From: Comamonadaceae bacterium
GTDB taxonomy: Bacteria; Pseudomonadota; Gammaproteobacteria; Burkholderiales; Burkholderiaceae_C
Direction of reading: 5' to 3'
Length of the DNA stretch: 64,000 nt
Assembly: GCA_027488115.1 (NCBI GenBank)
Contig: JAIYCG010000001.1
Location: forward strand, 298,911 to 362,910
Part shown: piece after piece, positions 47,346 through 56,595 of the stretch
Numbering within the stretch: the first letter of the stretch is position 1
Layout: every line of letters begins with the position of its first letter
Program-made: the position numbers and the translations under genes
Notes under the pieces: model-generated
The model's database searches: none
Told to the model about the DNA's origin: nothing
Seen by the model: the letters and a program-made list of their open reading frames with translations, nothing else

Positions 47346-48290
47346 ATGAACGCACGTACCGAACCCGAACTGCTGCATCAGCTCAGCAATGCCCACCTGG
47401 ACGCCCTTGAAGAAGAAACCATCTTCATCTTGCGCGAAGTAGCTGCTGCCTTTGAGCGCCCTGCTCTGCTGTTTTCAGGCGGCAAAGATTCTTTGGTGAT
47501 GCTGAAATGCGCCGAAAAAGCATTTGTGGATAAGCAAAAAGGCGGGCGAATTCCTTATCCCTTGCTCATGATTGACACCGGACACAACTTCAAAGAAGTG
47601 ACCGACTTTCGAGACTTCCGCGCCAACGAATTAGGCGCAGAACTCATTGTTCGCAGTGTTGAAGATTCCATGAAACGCGGCACCGTGCGCTTGGCTCATG
47701 CCAACGAATCACGGAATGTGCATCAATCGGTCACGCTGCTTGAAGCCATTGAAGAGTTCAAGTTCGATGCACTCATGGGTGGTGCACGACGTGACGAAGA
47801 AAAAGCCCGTGCCAAAGAACGCATTTTCAGCCACCGAGACAGCTTTGGCCAATGGCAGCCCAAATCTCAGCGCCCAGAACTTTGGTCTTTGTTCAACACC
47901 AAGTTGCAACCAGGCGAACACTTCCGAGTGTTTCCCATTTCCAACTGGACAGAGCTTGATGTATGGCAGTACATAGCTCGCGAAAACATAGCCTTGCCTT
48001 CCATTTACTACACACACAAACGAGAAGTTGTCGATCGCCGAGGTTTGTGGGTGCCCGTCACAGAACTCACACCGCCCAAAGAGGGTGAGACGGTTCAGTT
48101 TCGCAACGTTCGCTTCAGAACCGTAGGTGACATCACTTGCACTTGCCCCGTAGAAAGCACAGCTGCCACACCAGAAGAAATCGTGATTGAAACTTTGGCG
48201 GCCGACGTGAGCGAACGCGGTGCCACGCGCATGGACGACAAGACCTCTGATGCCTCCATGGAAAAACGCAAAAAAGACGGATATTTCTAA
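47346..48290 (+). CDS. cysD: Sulfate adenylyltransferase subunit 2
   Basis: Catalytic subunit of ATP sulfurylase, forming APS from ATP and sulfate. The 314 residues show the PP-loop SGGKDSLVMLK and the conserved GGARRDEEKARAKER block. The ATG at 47346 begins the family-typical start region; the larger open frame from 47070 runs over cysH. Its stop overlaps the cysN start by one base (TAATG). Confidence 0.95.
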   Translation: MNARTEPELLHQLSNAHLDALEEETIFILREVAAAFERPALLFSGGKDSLVMLKCAEKAFVDKQKGGRIPYPLLMIDTGHNFKEVTDFRDFRANELGAELIVRSVEDSMKRGTVRLAHANESRNVHQSVTLLEAIEEFKFDALMGGARRDEEKARAKERIFSHRDSFGQWQPKSQRPELWSLFNTKLQPGEHFRVFPISNWTELDVWQYIARENIALPSIYYTHKREVVDRRGLWVPVTELTPPKEGETVQFRNVRFRTVGDITCTCPVESTAATPEEIVIETLAADVSERGATRMDDKTSDASMEKRKKDGYF

Positions 48291-49543
48291 TGACCAACGC
48301 CCTTAAATTTATCACATGTGGCTCGGTTGACGATGGCAAAAGCACCCTCATTGGCCGCTTGCTGGTCGACACCAAGGCTGTACTGCAAGACCACTTGGCC
48401 GGTGTGCAACGCCATGGCGAAACCGATTTGGCCTTGCTCACCGACGGCTTGTCTGCCGAACGTGAGCAAGGTATTACCATCGATGTGGCCTACCGTTATT
48501 TCAACACAGAAGCTCGCAAGTTCATCATTGGCGATGCACCCGGTCATGAGCAATACACGCGCAACATGGTCACGGCTGCGTCTAGCGCTGATGCTGCTGT
48601 GGTGCTGGTCGATGCCACCAAACTTGACTGGAAAAATATCGATCTGAATTTGCTGCCACAAACACGCCGGCACAGTTTGCTCTTGAAACTCTTGCGAGTG
48701 CCCTCGGTGGTGTTTGCCATCAATAAACTGGATGCTGTTGAGAATGCCACATTGGCTTACCAACACATTCGGGGTGCCTTGGCCAAATTTGCCAACGATG
48801 CGGGTATCAACGTCAAAGCTTGGGTACCCTTGTCTGCGCTCAAGGGTTGGAACGTGGTTGAAAGCCATGCCAACTTTTGCGGTTACACCGGCCCAAGCCT
48901 GTTACAAATTTTAGAAACATTGCCCAGCACCCCTGCCGAAGCTCATTTACCGATGAGCATGCCAGTGCAGTGGGTTGAAAAATTTCACGACGCCAACGTG
49001 ACACACCAAGGGCGCCGCGTTTTTTGGGGTCGAGTGGCCAACGGCACTTTGCGCGTGGGACAAAACGTGAAAGTTTTCCCAAGTGGGCAAACTGCCACCG
49101 TATCGCAAGTTTTATCTGCCACTCGCCAATCTAAAACCAACATCACAGGCCAAAGTGCGGGCTTGGTGTTAGACCGTGAAGTCGATGTCTCACGGGGCGA
49201 TTGGATCGTGGCGACAGACTCAAGCCTTGAAGGCCAGCGTCAAATTGACGCCACTGTCGCTTGGATGGACGATGAACCTTTGGTTGCAGGTCGTCTTTAC
49301 TGGGCTTTGCATGGCCATCGATGGGTCAAAGCCAAAGTGCAACGCGTGGTGCACCGCTTGAACATCAATACCTTGGTCGAAGAAGCTGCTGCAGAGTTGC
49401 CCGCTAATTCGGTGGGGCATGTCACTTTGGCCCTCCAAGAACCCCTGATAACCCTCCCTTTTGATCAATCTAAAGTGCTGGGAGCCCTCATTTTGGTCGA
49501 CACGGCCAGCCATAAGACCTCAGGCGCAGTGTTGGTGAATTAA
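48290..49543 (+). CDS. cysN: Sulfate adenylyltransferase subunit 1
   Basis: GTPase subunit that drives APS formation by CysD. The 417 residues have G1 GSVDDGKSTLIGRLL, the G3 region GDAPGHEQYTRNM and G4 AINKLDAVE, followed by beta-barrel domains. There is no fused CysC kinase domain at the C-terminus. Translationally coupled to cysD; last gene of the operon. Confidence 0.95.
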   Translation: MTNALKFITCGSVDDGKSTLIGRLLVDTKAVLQDHLAGVQRHGETDLALLTDGLSAEREQGITIDVAYRYFNTEARKFIIGDAPGHEQYTRNMVTAASSADAAVVLVDATKLDWKNIDLNLLPQTRRHSLLLKLLRVPSVVFAINKLDAVENATLAYQHIRGALAKFANDAGINVKAWVPLSALKGWNVVESHANFCGYTGPSLLQILETLPSTPAEAHLPMSMPVQWVEKFHDANVTHQGRRVFWGRVANGTLRVGQNVKVFPSGQTATVSQVLSATRQSKTNITGQSAGLVLDREVDVSRGDWIVATDSSLEGQRQIDATVAWMDDEPLVAGRLYWALHGHRWVKAKVQRVVHRLNINTLVEEAAAELPANSVGHVTLALQEPLITLPFDQSKVLGALILVDTASHKTSGAVLVN

Positions 49544-49623
49544 ACCTCGCACCTTAACTGCCTTAAAATGCCAACTTTTCGGGCAATTCCGCCCGCTCAA
49601 CGCTTAAGCTCTAGCAAACTGTC

Positions 49624-49953
49624 ATGACCCACGTTGTTTCTGAATCCTGTATCCGCTGCAAATACACCGACTGCGTGGATGTCTGCCCCGTAGACTGCTT
49701 CCGTGAAGGCCCCAACTTCCTCACCATCGACCCCGATGAGTGCATTGATTGCGCCGTTTGCATTCCCGAATGCCCCGTCAACGCCATCTATGCTGAAGAA
49801 GATCTGCCAGCAGACCAAGTCCACATGACCAAGCTCAATGCTGAGTTGGCACTGCTGCCCACTTGGAAAAGCATCACCAAGCGCAAAACGCCCATGCCAG
49901 ATGCTGACGATTGGAAAGACAAGACAGGCAAATTGAGCGAGTTGATCCGTTGA
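49624..49953 (+). CDS. fdxA: Seven-iron (3Fe-4S/4Fe-4S) ferredoxin
   Basis: Electron carrier of 109 residues. The first motif [17 protein letters not shown] lacks one ligand of a second [4Fe-4S] cluster and so builds [3Fe-4S]; the second motif [12 protein letters not shown] builds [4Fe-4S]. This is the FdxA pattern. The ferredoxin reductase gene that follows overlaps its stop codon and is an obvious partner; sulfite reductase upstream lacks a CysJ and might draw electrons from it. Confidence 0.95.
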   Translation: MTHVVSESCIRCKYTDCVDVCPVDCFREGPNFLTIDPDECIDCAVCIPECPVNAIYAEEDLPADQVHMTKLNAELALLPTWKSITKRKTPMPDADDWKDKTGKLSELIR

Positions 49954-50978
49954 TTCAAACCGAAGCTCTGATCATTGGCGCAGGTCCGGTGGGTCTGTTC
50001 CAAGCGTTTCAACTAGGGCTTCAAGGCATTCGTTGCCACATCGTCGATGCGTTACCGCAAACAGGTGGGCAGTGTGCAGAGCTTTACGGCAACAAGCCCA
50101 TTTACGACATTCCTGGCATTCCGCTTTGCACCGGTCAAGAACTCATCGACCAACTTCAGAAGCAAATCAAACCCTTTGCGCCACAAATTCACCTTGAAGA
50201 GTTGGTGAGTGAACTGAAGCCCTCGCAAGATGGCCAGTGGCATTTGACAACTGACAAAGGCACTCAATTCAAAGCTGCCACGGTTTTCATTGCAGCAGGT
50301 GTAGGCGCATTTGTAAAACGAGTCCTTAGCTTGCCAGGTTTTGAAACTCTGCTTGGCAAAGATATTTTTCACTCAGCCCCGAATGAGTCGGCCTTCAAAG
50401 GCCAACATCTCGTCATTTTGGGTGATGGCGATTCGGCTCTTGAAGCTTGCGAGCAATGGCGTCAAGGTGCTCATGCTGCCGCCAGCGTCACCCTTGTACA
50501 CAGGCGCGATCACTTTCAAGCTGAGCCCCACGCCATTGCGCAGATGCGCCAAGCTTGTGCCGCAAAGACCATGCGTTTTGTGGCAGGTCAGTCCACCGCC
50601 TTGATTCAAAACAATGGCCATCTCACCGGCTTAGAAATCCTCAATGCGCAAGGCGAAACCGAGTTTTTGCCTGCACAAGCATTGCTCTTGTGTCTGGGCA
50701 TTTCTCCCAAACTTGGCCCCTTAAGCGATTGGGGCTTGGCCATGGAGCGCAAGCAATTGCCGGTCAATACCGAAAACTACGCCACTGAAGCCAGGGGCAT
50801 ATTTGCAGTGGGCGACATCAACACCTACCCTGGTAAAAAGAAACTCATTTTGTGCGGGTTTCATGAGGCTACCTTGGCTGCATTTGGCGCATCGGCACTG
50901 CTGCGTCCCAACCAAAAAACCATACTTCAATACACCACAACGTCTACCCACCTGCACAAACTCTTGGGTGTGTCGTAG
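49950..50978 (+). CDS. Ferredoxin-NADP reductase, thioredoxin-reductase-like type
   Basis: Flavoprotein of about 342 residues of the type found in Bacillus and Chlorobium, unrelated in fold to Fpr. The FAD motif [19 protein letters not shown] is followed by [13 protein letters not shown], and the NADP motif is [12 protein letters not shown]. The C-terminal FAD contact is [18 protein letters not shown]. The redox CxxC of thioredoxin reductase is absent, which separates it from that enzyme. The start appears to be the TTG at 49950, overlapping the ferredoxin stop (TTGA). Confidence 0.9.
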   Translation: MIQTEALIIGAGPVGLFQAFQLGLQGIRCHIVDALPQTGGQCAELYGNKPIYDIPGIPLCTGQELIDQLQKQIKPFAPQIHLEELVSELKPSQDGQWHLTTDKGTQFKAATVFIAAGVGAFVKRVLSLPGFETLLGKDIFHSAPNESAFKGQHLVILGDGDSALEACEQWRQGAHAAASVTLVHRRDHFQAEPHAIAQMRQACAAKTMRFVAGQSTALIQNNGHLTGLEILNAQGETEFLPAQALLLCLGISPKLGPLSDWGLAMERKQLPVNTENYATEARGIFAVGDINTYPGKKKLILCGFHEATLAAFGASALLRPNQKTILQYTTTSTHLHKLLGVS

Positions 50979-51015
50979 AATTCAACCCGTGATTGCAAAT
51001 GAAAATTTGCAGTCA

Positions 51016-51103
51016 CATCCGCTAGGGGTGTTTTGGCTGCAAAGCTAAGACTGAGAAAGTCCCTTTGAACCTGATTGAGGTAATCCTCGCGCAGGGAAGC
51101 TTG
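51016..51103 (+). ncRNA. Thiamine pyrophosphate (TPP) riboswitch
   Basis: The conserved thi-box elements occur in order: TAGGGGTG (51023-51030), CTGAGA (51051-51056), CCCTTTGAACCTGAT (51061-51075), GGTAAT (51079-51084) and GCAGGGAAGC (51091-51100). It lies in the leader of the TonB-dependent receptor gene, about 80 bases before its start codon, so TPP should shut that gene off. The outer P1 helix is weak by eye. Confidence 0.93.
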
Positions 51104-51109
51104 TCTAAA

Positions 51110-51144
51110 CAACGAGGCAAACACTCATTTGCCAACTCCCGTTG
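51110..51144 (+). promoter_or_regulatory. Hairpin in the riboswitch expression platform
   Basis: GGCAAA (51116-51121) pairs with TTTGCC (51128-51133), and CAACG (51110-51114) with CGTTG (51140-51144). It lies between the aptamer and the ribosome-binding site and could be one of the switching structures. Confidence 0.45.
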
Positions 51145-51185
51145 AATGATTCAGCCGACCTGCCATTTCGTTGAAGGAAAACGCA

Positions 51186-53300
51186 ATGGCACACCATTTG
51201 CCAAACATAGCTTGTCACGCACTTTTGCTTGTAAGCACTTCTGCGCTGGCTCAAAACAACACGGTTCTGATCACCAGTCCTGCTTCTCAACAAGTCAGTG
51301 GTTTTGAAAACCTCAGCTTGCGTGAAGCACCGTTCAGTGCCACCAACGTTGACAATGCCACACTGCGCGACTTGGGCGCACAAAGAATTTCAGACGCCTT
51401 GCGCTTAGATTCTTCAGTGACCGACAGCTACAACTCTCCCGCCTATTGGGACATGCTCAGTGTGCGTGGCTTCGTGTTGGACAACCGCTACAACTACCGC
51501 CGTGAAGGCTTGCCCATCAATGCTGAAACCATGATTGCCATGGACAACAAAGAACGCATTGAACTTTTCAAGGGCACCAGCGGTATTCAAGCAGGCACCA
51601 GTGCACCAGGTGGCTTGGCCAACTACGTGGTGAAGCGTCCGCCCAACTCGATTGAAAGCAATGTGAGAAGCCTCACATTGAGCTACGGAAACGGCAACAA
51701 CAGTTCAATCGCATTGGATGTGGGCGGACGATATGGCGAAAACAACGCCTTGGGTTACCGTTTGAACGCAGCCTATGAAGATCTGAATCCCTATGTGCAA
51801 AACGCAAAAGGTCAACGCCAACTTTTGGCTCTTGCCATGGACTGGCGCTTGAATGCCAACACTCGATTAGAGTGGGAAATTGAAAACAGCAGCCGCCAGC
51901 AAATGGGTGTGAATGCTGCCAGTATGACTGGCAACACACTGCCCTCACCTGTTTACGGGCAAAACAATTTCTCCAAACAAAGCTGGTCCGTACCGGGTGT
52001 GTTTGATGGCGTCACAAGCAGCCTGCGCCTCAAGCAGCGATTAGACAGTGGCTGGATGTGGACCACTCAACTTGGCGCTCAACGTTTGAAAACAGACGAC
52101 CGCCTCAGCTATGCTTATGGCTGCTATGCAGAGGGCAATTACGATCGTTTTTGCAGTGACAAAACATTTGACCTGTATGACTATCGGAGCGAAAACGAGC
52201 GACGCATCAACGATGCATTGCAAACAGAATTGACAGGGCAAGTGCAACTGGCAGGCATTCAACACGATGTCACTTTTTCTTGGCTGAGGCAAAGACAAAT
52301 AGACAAGCTCTCCCCCATGCAGGCCTACAACTGGGCTGGCACAGGCAGTTTGACGGGCGCAAGTGAAAGTGCTGCAGCACCAGAACCCTACGATCTGAAC
52401 ACCAACCGCCAAGAGTATTCAACGGAGGTCAGTGTCAAAGACCGCCTTCGTGTTCATCGCTTTGCAGATTTGTGGCTTGGCCTTCGCTCCAGCCACATTC
52501 AACGCGACAGCCAACGCACCGACGGCAGCCGCGCCACCCACGACGAACGCACCATCACCACACCTTGGATAGCTTTCAGTCACAAGTTGCCTTTCAACTC
52601 GACTGGCTACGCAAGCTATGGACAAGGTGTTGAAGCCCAAGTCACACCCAACCGGAGTCGATATACCAATGCTGGCGAAGCATTGCCGTCTGCAAAAAGC
52701 ACTCAAAAAGAATTGGGCTTCAAAGGTGCACAAGGTGATTGGCTTTGGAACACCGCCTTGTTTGACATCACACGCCCGGTATGGGGCGACCAAGGTGCCT
52801 GTGAAAATGACAACTCATGCACCCGAAAATTGGATGGCATGGCCCAACACCAAGGCGTGGAATTGGGCTTGGGTTATCGCAGCAAGCAATGGAAAGTAGA
52901 CACTGGCGCCACTTGGTTAAATGCCAAACGTTTAGATGCCATCATTGACCCTGCTCAAAATGGCCAGCGACCATTGAATGTGCCTGCCTTGGTGGTTCGT
53001 GCAGTTGCAGAATACCGATGGGCCCAAGTGCCAGGCCTGCGCACCGCAGTTCGCTTAAGCCATGAAGGCCAGCGTGACCTGATGGAAGGCGGCACCATGA
53101 CATTGCCTGCTTGGACCACGGTCGATTTGACTGCGCATTACAGTACCAAATTATTAGGTCAAGATACCGACTGGACCATGGCTTTAGAAAACGCGACCAA
53201 CAGAGCCTATTGGAGAGAATCGCCAAAGCAGTTTGGCCACTACTACTTGTATGCAGGGGCGCCTAGAAATTTGAGACTCTCGATTCGAACACTTTTCTAA
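51186..53300 (+). CDS. TonB-dependent outer-membrane receptor under TPP riboswitch control
   Basis: A 704-residue outer-membrane protein with signal peptide (cleavage near ALAQN), a plug domain (LRDLGAQRISDALRLDSSV, SVRGF, the ELFKGTSGIQAGTSAPGG region) and a 22-strand barrel ending in LSIRTLF with a terminal Phe. By sequence it belongs to the siderophore-receptor-like group. The TPP riboswitch immediately upstream points instead to thiamine, a phosphate ester or a precursor such as HMP as ligand. AAGGA precedes the ATG at 51186; a TTG 15 bases earlier is less likely. No inner-membrane transporter or thi gene accompanies it. Energy would come from TonB-ExbB-ExbD. Confidence 0.92.
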   Translation: MAHHLPNIACHALLLVSTSALAQNNTVLITSPASQQVSGFENLSLREAPFSATNVDNATLRDLGAQRISDALRLDSSVTDSYNSPAYWDMLSVRGFVLDNRYNYRREGLPINAETMIAMDNKERIELFKGTSGIQAGTSAPGGLANYVVKRPPNSIESNVRSLTLSYGNGNNSSIALDVGGRYGENNALGYRLNAAYEDLNPYVQNAKGQRQLLALAMDWRLNANTRLEWEIENSSRQQMGVNAASMTGNTLPSPVYGQNNFSKQSWSVPGVFDGVTSSLRLKQRLDSGWMWTTQLGAQRLKTDDRLSYAYGCYAEGNYDRFCSDKTFDLYDYRSENERRINDALQTELTGQVQLAGIQHDVTFSWLRQRQIDKLSPMQAYNWAGTGSLTGASESAAAPEPYDLNTNRQEYSTEVSVKDRLRVHRFADLWLGLRSSHIQRDSQRTDGSRATHDERTITTPWIAFSHKLPFNSTGYASYGQGVEAQVTPNRSRYTNAGEALPSAKSTQKELGFKGAQGDWLWNTALFDITRPVWGDQGACENDNSCTRKLDGMAQHQGVELGLGYRSKQWKVDTGATWLNAKRLDAIIDPAQNGQRPLNVPALVVRAVAEYRWAQVPGLRTAVRLSHEGQRDLMEGGTMTLPAWTTVDLTAHYSTKLLGQDTDWTMALENATNRAYWRESPKQFGHYYLYAGAPRNLRLSIRTLF

Positions 53301-53365
53301 AATAAAATCAGAACATGAACGATGCTTCAAGCTTATTAATGAAGAAATAGCATCCCAGGCACTTC

Positions 53366-54262
53366 CTATTCATTCAAATGTGCACGCAGGAATTGTCTAA
53401 AATAAGCCATTGCCGGTGCTTCGGTGCGCCCAGCTAGCGTTACATAAGCAAAGCGCGCTGTGGCCCTCAGGCGGGGCTTGAGGTTCAGTTCTACCAGGCT
53501 ACCGTCCTTGAGCCCTTCACGTGCCGCTGCAATCACACCCAAATAGATCGCGTCTGTCTGTGCCACAGTGGCAAGAAGGCCGTTGATATCGTCACAACGA
53601 AGTGACACCATTTCAGAAGGGTTAGCCTGCAGGCCATATTGGTCCACAAGCAAGCGTGCCACCTCATCGGAAAGCGGAATGCACGCCACTGGAAAGCGCA
53701 ACACATCCGACAGATTGACTGAACTCTTCCGAGCCAAGGGATGCTTTTCACGGACCACAAAGCCTGCCTTAAGTTCGACCAGCGATTCGATGTTGAGGTC
53801 AGCGGCCGGGATCACGCGGTGCATGTCCACCACCATGGCATCGATTTGACGGGTGCGCAGCTGCTGGATCTGCAGCTCCACCGGACCTTGCGTGACGGCG
53901 ACTCGCATGCCAGGCTGGGAGGCAGCTTCGCACATCAGTGGCACCATCAACAGAGCAGCAGGGCCAGAGCCCAGGCCCACACTGATTGCGCCGCGGCCGC
54001 CTTCCTTGAGTAACTTGGCACTGTGTCGCAATTCGGATGTGTCCCTGACAATGTGCCGAGCTCGGGACACCACATCCAAGCCCAAGGGTGTGAGCTCATT
54101 GCGCTTGCCAATGCGGTCTAGTACCTTACCGCCCAGATCGTCCTCGAGGCTTTGAATGCTGCGGCTCAGAGCCGATTGGGTAATGAACAGCTTCTCTGCA
54201 GCTCTGCTGAATGAGCCGGTATCGGCCAGGGCCAGCAAGTGTTCCAAATGCTTGATATTCAC
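53366..54262 (-). CDS. LysR-family transcription regulator
   Basis: 298-residue regulator. The N-terminal winged helix-turn-helix (LLALADTGSFSRAAEKLFITQSALSRSIQ, shown in part as SFSRAAEKLFITQSALSR) is followed by the effector-binding domain. It is divergent from the Bug protein/amidohydrolase/DadA genes and is probably their activator with one of the substrates as ligand. It faces the TonB receptor gene convergently. The CDS is richer in G+C than its left neighbours. Confidence 0.93.
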   Translation of the reverse strand: MNIKHLEHLLALADTGSFSRAAEKLFITQSALSRSIQSLEDDLGGKVLDRIGKRNELTPLGLDVVSRARHIVRDTSELRHSAKLLKEGGRGAISVGLGSGPAALLMVPLMCEAASQPGMRVAVTQGPVELQIQQLRTRQIDAMVVDMHRVIPAADLNIESLVELKAGFVVREKHPLARKSSVNLSDVLRFPVACIPLSDEVARLLVDQYGLQANPSEMVSLRCDDINGLLATVAQTDAIYLGVIAAAREGLKDGSLVELNLKPRLRATARFAYVTLAGRTEAPAMAYFRQFLRAHLNE

Positions 54263-54391
54263 TGCAAATTCCCTTCCATTCGAATGAGGAAAATGAATGA
54301 TAACAAGAAAAATAAGTCATTGGACACATTGAATTGAACCCACTAACATTGATTTCGCTAGCTTTCATAAAACTTATTTTTGGAGACCATC

Positions 54392-55381
54392 ATGCACCTC
54401 ACACCCCGCGCTTTGATTCGCCATTGCAGTGCTTTGTTTGTAGGCCTTGCGTTGGCCACAGCCGTTATCGCTCAGACCTTTCCGACCAAACCCATCAGCA
54501 TGATCGTGGCGTTTCCACCGGGCGGTGGCTCTGATGTGCTTGGCCGCGCCATTGGCAAAGGCATGGCAGATGTATTCGGCCAGCCCATCATCGTTGAAAA
54601 CGTCGTTGGCGTGGGTGGTTCACTTGGTGTACTCAAGGCAAGCAATGCACAGCCCGATGGCTACACCCTGTTGGCCGGCTCACCATTAGAGCTGATCTAC
54701 ACCCCCTTGGGTGTCGCAGCCGCAAAAAACAAGCCAGAGGATATGCGCCTAGCCGCTTTGGTGGGACACACCCCCATTGCCATCGCTGTGCGCAAGGACT
54801 TGCCTGTGAACACATTGGAAGAGTTTGTCGCTTTCGCCAAGAAGGCAGAGAAGCCTCTCAGCTATGGCTCCACGGGCATGGGCTCCCTTTACCACCTCAT
54901 GGCTGAAAAAGCCTTGCAAACAGCGGGTGCACGTGGCTTGCACGCGCCCTACAACGGCATGGCGCCCTACCTCAAAGACTTGATGGGCGGTGTGCTGGAC
55001 TTTGCAGTCGTCCCCTTGGTTGGCCCCGTGATTGGTGCCATCGAGAACGGTCAGATCAAAGCTTTGGCCCTGGCCTCCAACCAACCCCTGGCACGCCTAC
55101 CCAAGTTGCCCGTGGCAAAGGCCACCAAAGGTTTTGAAGACTATCAGTTCAGCATCTGGATTGGCGTCGCAGCCAGTGCCAAGACACCAGATTCACAAAT
55201 GAACGCCTTGCACAAAGCCACCTACACAGCCCTGAACAATCCAGAGATTCGCAAAGTGATTGAGACTGCAGGCAGCACCGTGGCCGAGCCCATGACCCTG
55301 GCACAGCTTGACGCCTTCTACAAAAAAGAAACTGTCACAGCGACGGCCATCGCCAAGTCGATCAAGCTCGAACCCCAGTAA
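54392..55381 (+). CDS. Bug/TctC-family periplasmic binding protein
   Basis: Exported solute-binding protein of the tripartite tricarboxylate transporter type, 329 residues, with a signal peptide ending near AVIAQ. The mature start TFPTKPISMIVAFPPGGGSDV is the family hallmark (PTKPI...PPGGGSD), followed by VENVVGVGG and AQPDGYTLL. No tctA or tctB membrane genes are near, which is common for the hugely amplified Bug family of this order. Ligands are usually carboxylates; the neighbours suggest an N-acyl or D-amino acid. GGAG precedes the ATG at 54392. Confidence 0.92.
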   Translation: MHLTPRALIRHCSALFVGLALATAVIAQTFPTKPISMIVAFPPGGGSDVLGRAIGKGMADVFGQPIIVENVVGVGGSLGVLKASNAQPDGYTLLAGSPLELIYTPLGVAAAKNKPEDMRLAALVGHTPIAIAVRKDLPVNTLEEFVAFAKKAEKPLSYGSTGMGSLYHLMAEKALQTAGARGLHAPYNGMAPYLKDLMGGVLDFAVVPLVGPVIGAIENGQIKALALASNQPLARLPKLPVAKATKGFEDYQFSIWIGVAASAKTPDSQMNALHKATYTALNNPEIRKVIETAGSTVAEPMTLAQLDAFYKKETVTATAIAKSIKLEPQ

Positions 55382-55385
55382 GCCC

Positions 55386-56567
55386 ATGTCAGCCACCTTG
55401 TCCGTCCTGCAAGCTCGCGCGAGTGCCTTCACCGCTCTTCGTCGTGACATTCATCAGCACCCCGAAATTGGTTTCCAAGAGTTTCGCACCAGCGATCTGG
55501 TGGCAGAGCGCTTGACGCAATGGGGCTATGAAGTCACACGTGGCTTGGGCGGCACAGGTGTGGTAGGTCAGCTCAAACGCGGCTCTGGTTCGCGCAGGCT
55601 GGGCTTGCGGGCTGACATGGACGCGCTGCCCATTCAAGAAACGACCGGCCTACCCCATGCCAGTTGCTATGCAGGTTTGATGCATGCCTGCGGCCATGAC
55701 GGACACACCGCCATGCTGTTGGCTGCAGCCGAACACATTGCAAAGTCCGCCACGTTTGATGGCACGCTGAATTTGATTTTTCAGCCCGCTGAAGAAAGCT
55801 TGGGAGGCGCACGCAAGATGATGGAAGACGGCCTGTTTGACCGCTTTCCTTGCGACGCTGTCTTTGCCATGCACAACCTACCAGGCTTTCGGCCAGGCCA
55901 GTTGTTGCTGCGCGAAGGTGCAACCATGGCGTCCAGTGAAAACATTGTGGTGCACATTGAAGGTACAGGCGGTCATGGTGCCATGCCGCACTTGAGTGCC
56001 GACCCCCTGGTTGCGGGTTCGGCCATTGTCATGGGGCTACAAACCATCGTTTCGCGCAACGTACCCCCCCTGCAAATGGCCGTCATCACGATCGGCTCTT
56101 TTCAGTCAGGTGTGGCCAACAATGTCATTCCCCAAAACGCCACGCTTAAGCTCAGTGTGCGGGCCTTGGATCGGGGTGTGCGAGAGCTGCTGCGCAGTCG
56201 CATTGTGGAGCTCGTTGAGTTGCAGGCGCAAAGTTATCGTGTGACGGCCAAAGTTGAGTTTTTGCCGGGCTATCCGGTGCTGGTCAACACCCCTGAAGAA
56301 ACGGCCATGGCCCGCGAGGTGGCGGTGGCGTTGGTCGGCGCCGACAACGTGGTGCTGCAAACCGAGCCGCTCACTGCCAGTGAAGATTTCGCCTACATGC
56401 TTGACCAGGTGCCTGGCAGCTATTTATTTATCGGCAATGGCGATGCCGACAACGGTGGTCACGGCGCCTGCATGGTGCACAACCCCAACTACGATTTTGA
56501 AGACCGCAACATCCCTGTGGGCGCTGCGTTCTGGGTTGCGTTGTCAGAGCGCTTTTTGTCATCTTGA
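55386..56567 (+). CDS. M20D amidohydrolase (hippurate hydrolase/N-acyl-amino-acid hydrolase type)
   Basis: Cytoplasmic metallohydrolase of 393 residues that splits an amide such as an N-acyl amino acid. Metal-binding and catalytic blocks are HACGHDGHTAML, FQPAEESLGGARKM, FAMHNLPG and SEDFAYMLDQVPG near the end. It starts four bases after the Bug gene and is followed by dadA, so a route is likely in which an acylated amino acid is taken up, deacylated and then oxidised. The exact substrate cannot be read. Confidence 0.91.
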   Translation: MSATLSVLQARASAFTALRRDIHQHPEIGFQEFRTSDLVAERLTQWGYEVTRGLGGTGVVGQLKRGSGSRRLGLRADMDALPIQETTGLPHASCYAGLMHACGHDGHTAMLLAAAEHIAKSATFDGTLNLIFQPAEESLGGARKMMEDGLFDRFPCDAVFAMHNLPGFRPGQLLLREGATMASSENIVVHIEGTGGHGAMPHLSADPLVAGSAIVMGLQTIVSRNVPPLQMAVITIGSFQSGVANNVIPQNATLKLSVRALDRGVRELLRSRIVELVELQAQSYRVTAKVEFLPGYPVLVNTPEETAMAREVAVALVGADNVVLQTEPLTASEDFAYMLDQVPGSYLFIGNGDADNGGHGACMVHNPNYDFEDRNIPVGAAFWVALSERFLSS

Positions 56568-56595
56568 CACCCTGACTTGTTTGGAGATTGAGACC

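Noticed and set aside
49573..49600. CGGGC/GCCCG hairpin before fdxA as terminator of the cys operon
   Set aside because: Short stem and no T run; not enough to call.
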